This document shows positions 16,662 through 24,245 of a stretch of 64,000 bases of DNA, piece after piece (within the stretch, counting starts at the first letter, position 1; each line of letters begins with the position of its first letter). Origin of the DNA: Pseudomonadota bacterium (GTDB lineage Bacteria > Desulfobacterota > Desulfovibrionia > Desulfovibrionales > Desulfovibrionaceae); NCBI GenBank assembly GCA_018817515.1, contig JAHIUD010000003.1, positions 1-64,000 of the forward strand, in the 5' to 3' direction. A program made the translations under genes and the position numbers. Below the pieces are notes generated by a model, which saw nothing but the letters and a program-made list of their open reading frames with translations, ran no database searches and was not told where the DNA came from.

Positions 16662-17283
16662 GCACGCAGCCCCCAACGCTCCGGCGAGCGCCCACCCCAA
16701 GGACTACCACGCCGCCAAGATGGGCATGTGGCTGTTCCTGTTCACCGAGATACTGCTCTTCGGCGGGCTGTTCCTGCTCTACGCCAGCTACCGGCACCGC
16801 TTCCCCGAGGCTTTCCACGCGGGCGGCCAGACGCTGGACGTCTTTCTCGGCGGCCTGAACACCGTGGTGCTCATCACCTCAAGTTTAAGCGTGGCCATGA
16901 GCATCACGGCGCTCCGGCGCGGCGAGCTCGTCCGCTGCCTGTGGCTGCTCGGCTTCACCATCGCCTGCGCAGGCGGGTTCATGGTCAACAAGACCATCGA
17001 GTGGCTGGCCAAGTTCCACCACGGGCTCATCCCCGGCTCCGAGCACATGCTGGCCCTGCCCCAGGGCCAGGGCGTGTTCTACGGACTCTACTACGCCATG
17101 ACCGGCCTGCACGGCGTCCACGTCATCATCGGCGGTTCGGTGCTGGCCTGGGTCATGCTGCTCATCAGGCAGGGCAAGGTCACGGCACAGGACTACGTGG
17201 TGCTGGAGAACGCCGGGCTCTACTGGCACATTGTGGACCTGGTGTGGATCTACCTCTTCCCCCTGTTCTACCTCATCTCTTAG
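16654..17283 (+). CDS. coxC: Cytochrome c oxidase subunit III
   Basis: A 209-residue membrane protein with five hydrophobic helices, starting inside the end of coxA (8-bp overlap). Family motifs are present: MWLFLFTEILLFGGLF in the first helix, NKTIEWLAKFHHGLIPG, and the C-terminal GLYWHIVDLVWIYLFPLFYL. Subunit III supports proton uptake and stability of subunit I. The short five-helix form is usual for caa3-type enzymes. Confidence 0.95.
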   Translation: MAEHAAPNAPASAHPKDYHAAKMGMWLFLFTEILLFGGLFLLYASYRHRFPEAFHAGGQTLDVFLGGLNTVVLITSSLSVAMSITALRRGELVRCLWLLGFTIACAGGFMVNKTIEWLAKFHHGLIPGSEHMLALPQGQGVFYGLYYAMTGLHGVHVIIGGSVLAWVMLLIRQGKVTAQDYVVLENAGLYWHIVDLVWIYLFPLFYLIS

Positions 17284-17292
17284 GGGGCCGGC

Positions 17293-17607
17293 ATGACAGA
17301 CATGACAGACACGAAAAACGCGCACGAAGCGCAGCACGGCCCCTTGAGCTACCGCTTCCTGGCCCTGGTCTGGGCCGGGCTCATGGCGCTCACCGCCCTG
17401 ACCATCGCCGCGGCCAGGGTCGACCTGGGCTTTCTGAACGTGGCGGCGGCGCTGGGCATCGCCAGCGCCAAGGCCAGCCTGGTGATCTTCTTCTTCATGC
17501 ACCTCAAGTACGAGAACCGGCTCATCAAGGGCATGGTGCTCACTGCCTTCGTCATCCTGGCCATCGCCATAGGGCTCACGTTCGTGGACGTGGGCTACAG
17601 GTACTAG
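17293..17607 (+). CDS. coxD: Cytochrome c oxidase subunit IV (CtaF-like)
   Basis: A 104-residue protein with three transmembrane helices, matching caa3-type subunit IV. Recognisable features are the charged soluble start and ASAKASLVIFFFMHLKYENRL, which is the family's best conserved part. It begins 9 bp after coxC and ends 10 bp before coxB. It probably assists assembly of the enzyme. Confidence 0.9.
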   Translation: MTDMTDTKNAHEAQHGPLSYRFLALVWAGLMALTALTIAAARVDLGFLNVAAALGIASAKASLVIFFFMHLKYENRLIKGMVLTAFVILAIAIGLTFVDVGYRY

Positions 17608-17617
17608 GAGCGATGCC

Positions 17618-18985
17618 ATGAGCGCACCCGAACTCGCAGCCAATCATACTCTCGCCGCTGCAGACCAGGCCATCGCCACAGCAGGCCAGGCCGTGGCCAC
17701 AGCCCATCCCGGCAATCTGGTCAACGCCGTCGCCGCGGTGGACAACACCTTCCTCCTGATCTTCGGCATCTCGGCGGCGCTGCTGCTGCTCATCACCGCA
17801 GCCATGATCTATTTCGTCATCCGCTATGACCGCAAGAAGCACCCCGTGGCCGCGGACTTTTCAAGCAACCTCTGGGCCGAGGTCATCTGGATCGTGCTGC
17901 CCACCCTGCTGGTGCTGGGCATGTTCTGGTCCGGCTGGCACAGCTTCCGCGCCCTGCGCGACGCGCCCGCAGGCGCGCTGCCCATCATCGTCACCGCGCG
18001 CATGTGGTCCTGGGACTTCGAGTACCCAAACGGCAAGCACAGCGGCACCCTCATCGTGCCCGTGGGCAAGGCGGTGAAGCTCTCGCTCACCAGCAAGGAC
18101 GTGATCCACGGGTTCTTCGCCCCGGCCTTCCGGCTCAAGATCGACACCGTGCCGGGCATGACCAGCCACGGCTGGTTCAGGGCCGACAAGGAGGGCGAGT
18201 ACGTCATCTTCTGCTCGGTCTACTGCGGCCTGCAGCACGCCAGGATGACCTCGGCCATCAAGGCTGTGAGCCAGGAGGCGTTCGAACGCTTCCTGGCCGA
18301 GAAGCCCGCCGCCGCAGGCCACCCCGGCAAGGCCCTGCTGGACGCCAAGGGCTGCCTGGGCTGCCACAGCCTGGACGGCACCGAATCCGTGGGCCCGACC
18401 CTCAAGGGCGTGTACGGCAGCACCGGCGTGTTCGTGGTGCCCGGCGGCAAGGACAAGCACGAGAAGAAGCTGAAGCTCGACGAGGCCGGGCTGAAGCAGG
18501 TCATCATGGAACAGCGGCCATGGCGGGTGAAGGGCTTTGAGCCCATCATGCCCGGCTACGCCGACCAGATGACGCCCGAGGAGCTGGCCCAGATCATCGA
18601 CTATCTGAAGAACGGCGACGAGGTCGGCAAGACGGCTGGCGAGACGGCCACGCCCGCCTCCACCGCAACGCCGGAGCAGGGCCGCGACCTGGCCGAGGCC
18701 CAGGGCTGCCTGGGCTGCCACACCACCGACGGCAGCGAGATAGTGGGCCCGAGCTTCAAGGGCCTGTTCGGCAAGCCGAGCACCGCCAAGGACAAGGCCG
18801 TGGTGGACCGCGCCTTTGTGGAGGCCGTCCTCAAGGACCCCGCCGCGCGCCTGGGCCGCCCCTCGTCCATGCCCGCCTTCCCCGACCTGACCGGGATCCA
18901 GCGCCAGCAACTGCTGCTGTTCCTGGAGTCCCTGGGATCCACACACGGAAAGGCGCCCGCCATGAGCCACGAGGCGCACCAATGA
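17618..18985 (+). CDS. coxB: Cytochrome c oxidase subunit II with two fused cytochrome c domains
   Basis: A 455-residue subunit II. Two transmembrane helices (about 44-70 and 88-106) are followed by the cupredoxin domain with CuA ligands H164, C199, C203, H207 and M210 (CSVYCGLQHARM). Two cytochrome c domains follow, with CLGCH at 246-250 and again at 364-368. Ordinary caa3 enzymes have one haem c here; two match the cc(b/o)o3 oxidase of D. vulgaris Hildenborough. The linker GKTAGETATPASTATPEQG joins the two domains, which look like a tandem duplication (AKGCLGCHSLDGTESVGPTLKG and AQGCLGCHTTDGSEIVGPSF). Overlaps ctaB by 4 bp. Confidence 0.96.
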   Translation: MSAPELAANHTLAAADQAIATAGQAVATAHPGNLVNAVAAVDNTFLLIFGISAALLLLITAAMIYFVIRYDRKKHPVAADFSSNLWAEVIWIVLPTLLVLGMFWSGWHSFRALRDAPAGALPIIVTARMWSWDFEYPNGKHSGTLIVPVGKAVKLSLTSKDVIHGFFAPAFRLKIDTVPGMTSHGWFRADKEGEYVIFCSVYCGLQHARMTSAIKAVSQEAFERFLAEKPAAAGHPGKALLDAKGCLGCHSLDGTESVGPTLKGVYGSTGVFVVPGGKDKHEKKLKLDEAGLKQVIMEQRPWRVKGFEPIMPGYADQMTPEELAQIIDYLKNGDEVGKTAGETATPASTATPEQGRDLAEAQGCLGCHTTDGSEIVGPSFKGLFGKPSTAKDKAVVDRAFVEAVLKDPAARLGRPSSMPAFPDLTGIQRQQLLLFLESLGSTHGKAPAMSHEAHQ

Positions 18986-19878
18986 GCCAGATGAACCGCG
19001 TAAGCCGCCTGAGTCGACTGACCCGCGCCCTGCGCGACCTTGCCGCGCTGCTGCGCCCGCGCATCGGCCTATTGGCCGCGGCCGGAACCTGCGCCGGGTT
19101 CGTGCTGGCGCGACCGACCGCCGCCATCGCCCCCGCGCTGCTGTGCGCCGCCGCCGGAGCCTTCCTGCTCTCCTGCGGCGCCTCCGCCCTGAACCAGGTG
19201 CAGGAGCGCCGCGAAGACGCGGCCATGGTCCGCACCCAAAACCGCCCCCTGCCCACCGGACGCCTGAGCGCGGCCGCAGCAACCCTGGCGAGCCTGTGCT
19301 GCCTCGGCTGCGCCGGGGCGCTCCTGGCCGCCACCCCCGGCGGCTGGACCGCTGTCCTGCTGGTTCCCGTGACCGTGGCCGTCTACAACGGCCTGTATAC
19401 CCCGCTCAAGAAACGCTCGTCCCTGGCCATGCTGGTGGGCGGCCTGGCCGGGGCCCTGCCGCCGGTGCTGGGCTGCGTGAGCGCCGGGGCCCCGCCCCTG
19501 GAGCCCCGCTGCCTGCTGTTGGCCGCCGTGTTCTACGCCTGGCAGGTGCCGCATTTCTGGCTCTTCGCCCGCCTCAACAAGGCCGACTACGCCGCTGCGG
19601 GCTTTCTTACCCCGCACAACGGCGTGGGCCGCGCTGGCGCGCACGGGGCGCTGACCCTGTGGATCGTGTGCTACGGCGCGCTCATGCTGCTGCTGCCCGC
19701 CTTCGGGCTGGTGGCAGCCGAGCTGACCAAATGGCTGGTGACGGCACTGGCCCTGACCCTGCTGGGCGCGGCCTGGCCGCTGGTGGCACGGGAGCGCCTG
19801 GGCTTCACCCTGGTCAACGCCTCCCTAATGCTGCTGCTCGTGTTCCTCGCCGCCGACGCCCTGCGTAGCGCGGCCTGA
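18982..19878 (+). CDS. ctaB: Protohaem IX farnesyltransferase (heme O synthase)
   Basis: A 298-residue integral membrane prenyltransferase of the UbiA/CtaB family that converts haem B to haem O. The polyprenyl-diphosphate motif is ASALNQVQERREDAAMVRTQNRPL, close to the usual N-x3-ER-x2-DAxM-RT-x-RPLP form. YTPLKKRSS and VFYAWQVPHFWLFARLNKADYAAAGF are also typical. Starts within coxB (4-bp overlap), so it is made with the oxidase. No ctaA (haem A synthase) is nearby, which argues for haem O, not haem A, in the oxidase. Confidence 0.95.
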   Translation: MSQMNRVSRLSRLTRALRDLAALLRPRIGLLAAAGTCAGFVLARPTAAIAPALLCAAAGAFLLSCGASALNQVQERREDAAMVRTQNRPLPTGRLSAAAATLASLCCLGCAGALLAATPGGWTAVLLVPVTVAVYNGLYTPLKKRSSLAMLVGGLAGALPPVLGCVSAGAPPLEPRCLLLAAVFYAWQVPHFWLFARLNKADYAAAGFLTPHNGVGRAGAHGALTLWIVCYGALMLLLPAFGLVAAELTKWLVTALALTLLGAAWPLVARERLGFTLVNASLMLLLVFLAADALRSAA

Positions 19879-19921
19879 CCCCAACCGCCCCCCTAAGAAA
19901 CGCCCTCAAGGAGCCGCCCCT

Positions 19922-20353
19922 ATGATCATGTGGATACACCCCGTCCTGCAAACCCTGGCCGTCCTCCTCTCGCTCTACGTGCTGTACCTCGGCTGGGTGC
20001 GCTTCTCCTTCGCCCACCTGGGCAAGAAAGGCATCGTCTTCGCCTGGAAACAGCACGTGCTGCTGGGCATCCTCGTGCTCTGCACCTGGGCCCTGGACTT
20101 CGCCATCGGACTGGGCGCGGCCTGGTGGGGCTGGCAAAGCGTGTTCATCACCGGGTATCACTACCAAGTCGGCATCGCCATGCTGCCGATCATCGCCTTC
20201 GGACTGGGCACAGGATTCTTCATGGACCGCAACAAGGCCAAGCGCACCACACTGCCCCTGGCCCACGCCGCAGCCAACGCCCTGCTCGTGCTCCTGGCCC
20301 TGTACCAGTTCTACACCGGCATCATCATCCTGCGCGACATGGTCATGGTCTAG
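19922..20353 (+). CDS. DUF4079-like membrane protein
   Basis: A 143-residue protein with four hydrophobic helices and histidines near helix ends (WIHPVLQ, WKQHVLLGI, TGYHYQVGI, LAHAAAN). The spacing resembles DUF4079 and cytochrome b561-like four-helix proteins, so haem binding is possible. It lies 43 bp after ctaB and ends the oxidase operon at a strong terminator. It may be an assembly or electron-transfer factor of the oxidase. That function is inferred from position only. Confidence 0.7.
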   Translation: MIMWIHPVLQTLAVLLSLYVLYLGWVRFSFAHLGKKGIVFAWKQHVLLGILVLCTWALDFAIGLGAAWWGWQSVFITGYHYQVGIAMLPIIAFGLGTGFFMDRNKAKRTTLPLAHAAANALLVLLALYQFYTGIIILRDMVMV

Positions 20354-20358
20354 GCAAG

Positions 20359-20417
20359 AGAGCCAGGGGCTCCGCCCCCGGCACCCCCGCCAGAGGGCCT
20401 GAGGCCCTCTGGACTCC
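20359..20417 (+). repeat. GC-rich post-gene repeat
   Basis: Right after the DUF4079 stop: a GGGGCTCCGCCCC-type hairpin, GGCACCCCCGCC, then the perfect hairpin CCAGAGGGCC-TGA-GGCCCTCTGG (10-bp stem) and ACTCCCC. A variant lies in the other orientation at 20698-20732, after the pilZ stop, and another at 4519-4566. Confidence 0.6.
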
Positions 20418-20424
20418 CCAGTAC

Positions 20425-20476
20425 GCCGAAAGGGCTGTTTCAGGAGGAACCTGAAACAGCCCTTTCGGCTTTCTTT
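20425..20476 (+). terminator. Strong terminator of the oxidase operon
   Basis: A perfect 20-bp stem (20425-20444 with 20450-20469) with a 5-nt loop, followed by TTTCTTT on the plus strand. One of the longest stems in the window. It closes the WrbA/oxidase block. Confidence 0.9.
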
Positions 20477-20597
20477 GGGGGAAGTCACGGGAAATTGGTG
20501 GGCTGAGGCTGGGCAAGTCTCCTTCCAGTTCAGCGGTCAACATACACCCACGCTATTTTCCTCGCATCAACGCTCCTCCCCCGGAAGGGGGCCAACC

Positions 20598-20639
20598 GCG
20601 CGCGGGTTTTCGAGCGTCTCCGCTCGAAAACCCGCGCGC
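20598..20639. repeat. Perfect 19-bp hairpin in the gap between two converging operons
   Basis: A 19-bp stem with a TCTC loop, containing TTTTCGAGCG / CGCTCGAAAA in its centre. No external T tract on either strand, but the internal T and A runs may allow weak termination. It sits between the convergent DUF4079 and pilZ genes. Confidence 0.55.
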
Positions 20640-20697
20640 ATTGCCAGGGCCGAGCCAAGCCAACGCCTCTGCCCCAGCCGCCCCGGCCCAGGCCAAT

Positions 20698-20732
20698 GGG
20701 GATTCCAAAGGGCCTCAGGCCCTTTGGCCGCC
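20698..20732 (-). repeat. GC-rich post-gene repeat, inverted copy
   Basis: Minus strand: GGCGGCCAAAGGGCCTGAGG-type hairpin (CCAAAGGGCC-TGA-GGCCCTTTGG) followed by AATCCCC. It is a variant of the hairpin at 20390-20412 with paired changes in both arms, and lies 30 bp after the stop of the PilZ-like gene. Confidence 0.55.
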
Positions 20733-20759
20733 GGAGGCATCTCCAGGTTTTGGCTGATC

Positions 20760-21617
20760 TCAGGAGTATTCGGCGTCGCGTTCGCGTTGGCGGCAGGCGG
20801 AGACGATGCGTGCGACCATGCGTTCGAGGTAGCGGATATCGCGGATGTCCATGTTGGTGAAGAAGAGTCCCAGGAGCAGGCCGGAGTTGTCCGCGGTGAG
20901 TTCGGCGCTGCGCACGACGCCTATGCCGTCCGCGAAGCCCGAGCCCAGGAACACGAGCTTGAAGGGCAGCTGGTCGCCGACTTTGACATGCGCGCTGGCG
21001 GGCAGGCGCACGCGCGCGCCTCCGGCGGAGAAGTCCAGCAATACCGGCCCTTGGTCCTTCTCCGGCGTGTCGCAATCTTCAACCACGGTGGGGGTGGCGG
21101 GCAGCGGGGACGCGTCGAAGCCATCGGGCATGCCGAAGACGTCGAACTCGCCGGGTGCGTCGGGCAGTGTGGGTTCTTCGGCGTCATCCAGGCCTTCGAG
21201 GCGGATGAGCACGCCCATGTCGTCGTCCACGGGCACGCGGTAGTGCATGCGCAGGCTGGTTTCGAAGAAGCCTTCGGGGCCGGGGGCGGAGATGGCCAGC
21301 GCCGTTGTTTGGGAGTGGTCCGGCAGCGGGTAGTCGTCGATGATGTTCAGCAGGCGCGAGGCGTAGCCGATGGGCCGCAGGTCCTGGCCTGTCTCCAGGA
21401 GCAGGGCTGCCTCCAGGGGATCTCCGATGCGGTCGCGGGAGACGGGCGGCTCGGTCTGGGTGAGGAAGAGCACGTCGTCCTCAAGCCCGAGGACCTCGGA
21501 GGTGCGCACGTCGATGCGTTCGCGCAGGGGGTCCTTGTGCAGGATGACGAAGATCCTTGTGCCGTGCGTGAAGCGGCTGGCCATGTCGGGCAGATTCAGG
21601 GGCTCGGCTTCGCTCAT
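20760..21617 (-). CDS. PilZ-like protein (YcgR-type, flagellar brake candidate)
   Basis: A 285-residue cytoplasmic protein. The N-terminal half resembles a YcgR-like beta domain (TRIFVILHKDPLRERIDVRTSEVLGLEDDVLFLTQ). The C-terminal half looks like PilZ, with LLDFSAGGARVRLP (the D/N-x-S-x2-G motif) and GVVRSAELTADNSGLLLGLFF. The usual upstream RxxxR c-di-GMP arm is not obvious; SLRMHYRVPV near residue 120 may serve. Start overlaps the motB stop by 4 bp. YcgR-type proteins bind MotA or the rotor and slow the flagellum when c-di-GMP is high, which fits the genomic pairing. Confidence 0.75.
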   Translation of the reverse strand: MSEAEPLNLPDMASRFTHGTRIFVILHKDPLRERIDVRTSEVLGLEDDVLFLTQTEPPVSRDRIGDPLEAALLLETGQDLRPIGYASRLLNIIDDYPLPDHSQTTALAISAPGPEGFFETSLRMHYRVPVDDDMGVLIRLEGLDDAEEPTLPDAPGEFDVFGMPDGFDASPLPATPTVVEDCDTPEKDQGPVLLDFSAGGARVRLPASAHVKVGDQLPFKLVFLGSGFADGIGVVRSAELTADNSGLLLGLFFTNMDIRDIRYLERMVARIVSACRQRERDAEYS

Positions 21618-22576
21618 GGCTTGAGACCTTCCTTTGTCACGGGCGTCGCGGGCTTTGCGCCGCTGTCCTTGGGCGTGCCGCGTCCCTCGGCGGAGAGCAT
21701 CTGCTCGATGGTGGCGTTGAGCTCCTCGGCGATGGTGGGCTGCTTGGCCTTGCCGGGCGCATCGGCCCCCAGGGCCTCGTGCAGGCCGTCTCCGGTTGCG
21801 GGCGGAACGTAGTTCATGACCAGGATGCTGATGCGGCGGTTGCGGGCGTCGGTGGGCTCATCGGGAAACAGGGGCTGGGTCGCGGCATAGCCGGACACCC
21901 TGGCCAGGCGGTCCTCGGCCATGCCGCCCTGCTCCAGGGCCACGCGGGCGGAGCTGGCGCGCTGGGTGGAGAGCTCCCAGTTGGTGTACTTGCCGCCGGA
22001 ATAGTTGATGGAGTCGGTGTGGCCCTCCACGACGATCCTGTTGGGCAGGGGCCTCAGCTGATCGCCGATGAGCTGCAGGGCCTTGCGGCCGCTGGCGGTG
22101 AGTTCCGGGCTGCCCTTGGCGAACATGGGGTTCTTGTCGTCGTACACGAGCTGGATGCGCACCCCGGCCTCGGTGACGTCAACGTAGATCTGGTCCTTGA
22201 CGTCGGGCAGGTTGATGTTCACCGCAGCCTTGACCTTTTGCTGGAGCAGCACGGGCTGAATGGCCACGGTGCCTTCCTTGGCGGCGCCGGTGAGCTCGTC
22301 GCGCTGGGGGATGGGCGGCTTGCTCTGGTCGGGAATCATGGCCCCGCCCTGGCGCACGTCGAGCGCGCTCTGCTTGTCGAACAAGCTGAATTCCTTGAAA
22401 TACTGCTCAACGCCAGCGCGTTTTTCGGGCACGACCATGGAGAGCAGCCACATGAGCAGGAAGAAGGCCATCATGGCGGTCATGAAGTCGGCGTAGGCCA
22501 CCTTCCAGGCGCCGCCGTGCGCGCCGGCGTGGCCCTTCTTGATCTTCTTGATGATGATGGACTTGTTCTCAGCCAC
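21614..22576 (-). CDS. motB: Flagellar stator protein MotB
   Basis: A 320-residue stator subunit. A single transmembrane helix near the N-terminus carries the proton-binding aspartate (KVAYADFMTAMMAFFLLMWLLS), and the periplasmic OmpA-like peptidoglycan-binding domain has VVEGHTDSINY and NWELSTQRASSARVAL. The long C-terminal tail after the OmpA domain is low in complexity. Start 30 bp after motA, with the coupled PilZ-like gene downstream. It anchors the stator to the wall while MotA-MotB pass ions to drive rotation. Confidence 0.94.
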   Translation of the reverse strand: MAENKSIIIKKIKKGHAGAHGGAWKVAYADFMTAMMAFFLLMWLLSMVVPEKRAGVEQYFKEFSLFDKQSALDVRQGGAMIPDQSKPPIPQRDELTGAAKEGTVAIQPVLLQQKVKAAVNINLPDVKDQIYVDVTEAGVRIQLVYDDKNPMFAKGSPELTASGRKALQLIGDQLRPLPNRIVVEGHTDSINYSGGKYTNWELSTQRASSARVALEQGGMAEDRLARVSGYAATQPLFPDEPTDARNRRISILVMNYVPPATGDGLHEALGADAPGKAKQPTIAEELNATIEQMLSAEGRGTPKDSGAKPATPVTKEGLKP

Positions 22577-22606
22577 GACCGCTCACTCCCTCAATCTGCA
22601 CAGGCG

Positions 22607-23476
22607 CTAGCCCTTGCCGGCCTTCTTGCTCTCGCGCAGGATGCCTTCCAGCTCGTCGAAGCCGGGGCGGTCCACGGCGGGGATGGCCCGGCGCGCGGAT
22701 TCCAGCGACATGGCCGGGGGCCAGCCCATGGCGAAGGCGTTCATGGCCGCCTTGACCACCTGGAGCTGGATGCTGGTGTCCTGCACCAGGCTGCCCATGA
22801 TGGCGGCCAGCGGACCGAAGAAGCCGTAGCTCAAAAGCACGCCCAAAAAGGTTCCGACCAGCGCCGCGCCGATGGAGTGGCCCAGGACCTCGGGCGGCTC
22901 GGAGAGCTTGCCCATGGTGAGCACGACGCCCATGACCGCGGCCACGATGCCCAGCGCCGGGAAGGCGTCGGCCACGCGGTTCAGGTTGGTGGGGGCCTGC
23001 AGCGCGTCCTCGTGGTGGGAGTCGATGTCCGTGTCCATGAGCGCCTCGAATTCATGGGGCTCCATGCTGGCGGCGGTGTAGGCCTTGAAATTGTCGCAGA
23101 TGAAGTCGAGGACGTGGTGGTTTTTGAGCACGCTCGGGCGGTTGGTGAAGATGGTGCTGCTGTCGGGCTTGTTGACGTGGGATTCAAGGGCGATGACGCC
23201 CTCGCGCCGGGCCAGGGACAGGAGGTCGAAGAGCACCAGGAGGATGTCCAGGTAGTCCTGCTTGCCTTTGGGCTTGCCGGTCATGATGGTCACCAGGTTC
23301 TTGCCGATGGCCACGTTGACCTTCATGGGCGAGCCCACGAGCAGCGAGCCGATGCCGGAACCGAAAATGATGAGCAGTTCGACGGGCTGCCAGAGCACGT
23401 GCAGGTTCCCGCCCTCAAGCAGGTACCCGCCTATGACGCAGGCCAAAACGACGACAATGCCGATGATTACGAACAT
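22607..23476 (-). CDS. motA: Flagellar stator protein MotA
   Basis: A 289-residue protein with four transmembrane helices, two at the start (MFVIIGIVVVLACVIGGYLL; VELLIIFGSGIGSLLVGSP) and two in the second half (VADAFPALGIVAAVMGVVLTMG; IGAALVGTFLGVLLSYGFFGPL). The cytoplasmic loop between them includes the charged segment that contacts FliG. Length and layout match the E. coli-type MotA. First gene of the motAB-pilZ unit; TatA is 51 bp upstream. Confidence 0.94.
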   Translation of the reverse strand: MFVIIGIVVVLACVIGGYLLEGGNLHVLWQPVELLIIFGSGIGSLLVGSPMKVNVAIGKNLVTIMTGKPKGKQDYLDILLVLFDLLSLARREGVIALESHVNKPDSSTIFTNRPSVLKNHHVLDFICDNFKAYTAASMEPHEFEALMDTDIDSHHEDALQAPTNLNRVADAFPALGIVAAVMGVVLTMGKLSEPPEVLGHSIGAALVGTFLGVLLSYGFFGPLAAIMGSLVQDTSIQLQVVKAAMNAFAMGWPPAMSLESARRAIPAVDRPGFDELEGILRESKKAGKG

Positions 23477-23527
23477 ATTCTCCCCTCATGCGGCGTCCAC
23501 GCGCGCCCAAAAGGCCCGCTGCGGGCG

Positions 23528-23719
23528 TCAGGGCTTTGGCGGGGTCTCGCCGGAGTCCTTCTGCTTCTCGGTCACGTCAACCTCTTCGGGCTCGCTCAGA
23601 CCGCGCTTGAAATTGGTCAGAGCCTTCCCAAAGGTGCTGCCCATCTGGGGCAGCTTGCGCCAATTGAACATCACCAAAGCTATGACGGCGATGATGAGCC
23701 ATTCTTGCGTGCCAAACAT
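23528..23719 (-). CDS. tatA: Sec-independent translocase subunit TatA/E
   Basis: A 63-residue protein with an N-terminal transmembrane helix (LIIAVIALVMF) and the hinge plus amphipathic helix WRKLPQMGSTFGKALTNFKRG, followed by an acidic tail. This is the normal TatA layout, though slightly short. The ATG at 23719 has GGGAGG 8 nt before it and starts the helix; an in-frame start at 23776 would add 19 residues with no TatA character. No tatB or tatC lies in the window. Its position ahead of motAB may reflect chance or shared transcription. Confidence 0.85.
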   Translation of the reverse strand: MFGTQEWLIIAVIALVMFNWRKLPQMGSTFGKALTNFKRGLSEPEEVDVTEKQKDSGETPPKP

Positions 23720-23908
23720 ATCGGGCCTCCCTGGGCAATGGCCCAACCGGGGAGCGCTTTCCCCCGGCCGGAACAATGCAAATTGCGTACCTTACGCAGA
23801 ATGCGCGGGTTCACGGGCAAACATTGCCCGGCCTCCGCCTGCACGGGCAGACTATCCCTCTTTTGACCGCCTTGGCAACTCGCCCGGCGCAAGGTCCGCC
23901 GGACCCTG

Positions 23909-23937
23909 TTGACAGTCGCAGGAAGCAGGCATAGAGG
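23909..23937 (+). promoter_or_regulatory. Promoter of the kimA riboswitch transcript
   Basis: TTGACA (23909-23914), 17-bp spacer, TAGAGG (23932-23937). The predicted start near 23944 falls at the first base of the riboswitch. The same arrangement is seen before kup. Confidence 0.5.
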
Positions 23938-23944
23938 CGTTCTT

Positions 23945-24061
23945 GCCGAGTCCCGGAAGCGTCTTCCGGGAGCGGGGGACCCACACTCCCTGGGGCGCAT
24001 CGCCAACAATGGCGTAGGACACTCTTCGGTCCGAGCCCGTCAGCTAACCTCGCAGGCGTCG
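23945..24061 (+). promoter_or_regulatory. c-di-AMP riboswitch (ydaO/yuaA class), copy A
   Basis: The conserved ydaO cores are present in order: AGCGGGGGACCCA, TGGGGCGCATC, the ACTCTTCGGTCCGAGCCCGT block and CAGCTAACCTCGCAGGCG. These match the consensus of the class (for example GGGGACCCA, CCGAACCCGUCAGCUAAC). The class binds two c-di-AMP molecules and normally turns off potassium and osmolyte genes. The next large gene is a KimA-type potassium transporter, so gene and ligand agree. The first 150 nt (23945-24094) differ from copy B at only four positions. Confidence 0.93.
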
Positions 24062-24071
24062 AAGGGGAAGA

Positions 24072-24116
24072 CCTCCGGTACACGGGGCCATCCCCCGTAT
24101 CCACTCGTACCGGAGG
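24072..24116 (+). promoter_or_regulatory. Expression platform: hairpin sequestering the Shine-Dalgarno, copy A
   Basis: CCTCCGGTAC (24072-24081) pairs with GTACCGGAGG (24107-24116). The second arm contains the ribosome site GGAGG that serves the ATG at 24124. An inner stem ACGGGG/CCCCGT (24082-24098) stacks on it. This indicates control of translation initiation and not a terminator. Copy B keeps the same pairing with changed bases. Confidence 0.75.
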
Positions 24117-24123
24117 TATTATC

Positions 24124-24231
24124 ATGCCCGCCGTTCATCTGGCCGTATTGCGGCCCTTCGCCCTGTCGCGCCGTGTGCACAGCCACGCCCGCACGTCCTT
24201 GCGCCCTGTCCACGCGCGCAGCGCCGCATAA
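24124..24231 (+). CDS. 35-codon leader ORF between riboswitch and kimA
   Basis: ATG, 35 codons and TAA. The peptide begins MPAVHLAVLRPFALSRR and is rich in Arg, Ala and His. It uses the riboswitch-controlled GGAGG 7 nt upstream, so it is the ORF directly regulated by the hairpin. The first 11 codons match the N-terminus of the Kup protein encoded 3.4 kb downstream (MPAVSLAVMRP) behind the duplicate riboswitch. Three of the codon differences are silent third-base changes. Its stop is 14 bp before the kimA ATG, so coupled translation of kimA is likely. It could be a leader peptide or the remnant of a duplicated kup 5' end. Confidence 0.55.
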   Translation: MPAVHLAVLRPFALSRRVHSHARTSLRPVHARSAA

Positions 24232-24245
24232 GGGGGGTCCGCGAC

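Noticed and set aside
20598-20639. Perfect 19-bp hairpin considered as an attachment site or origin element.
   Set aside because: No integrase, no direct repeats and no AT-rich unwinding region nearby; more likely an RNA hairpin between convergent genes.
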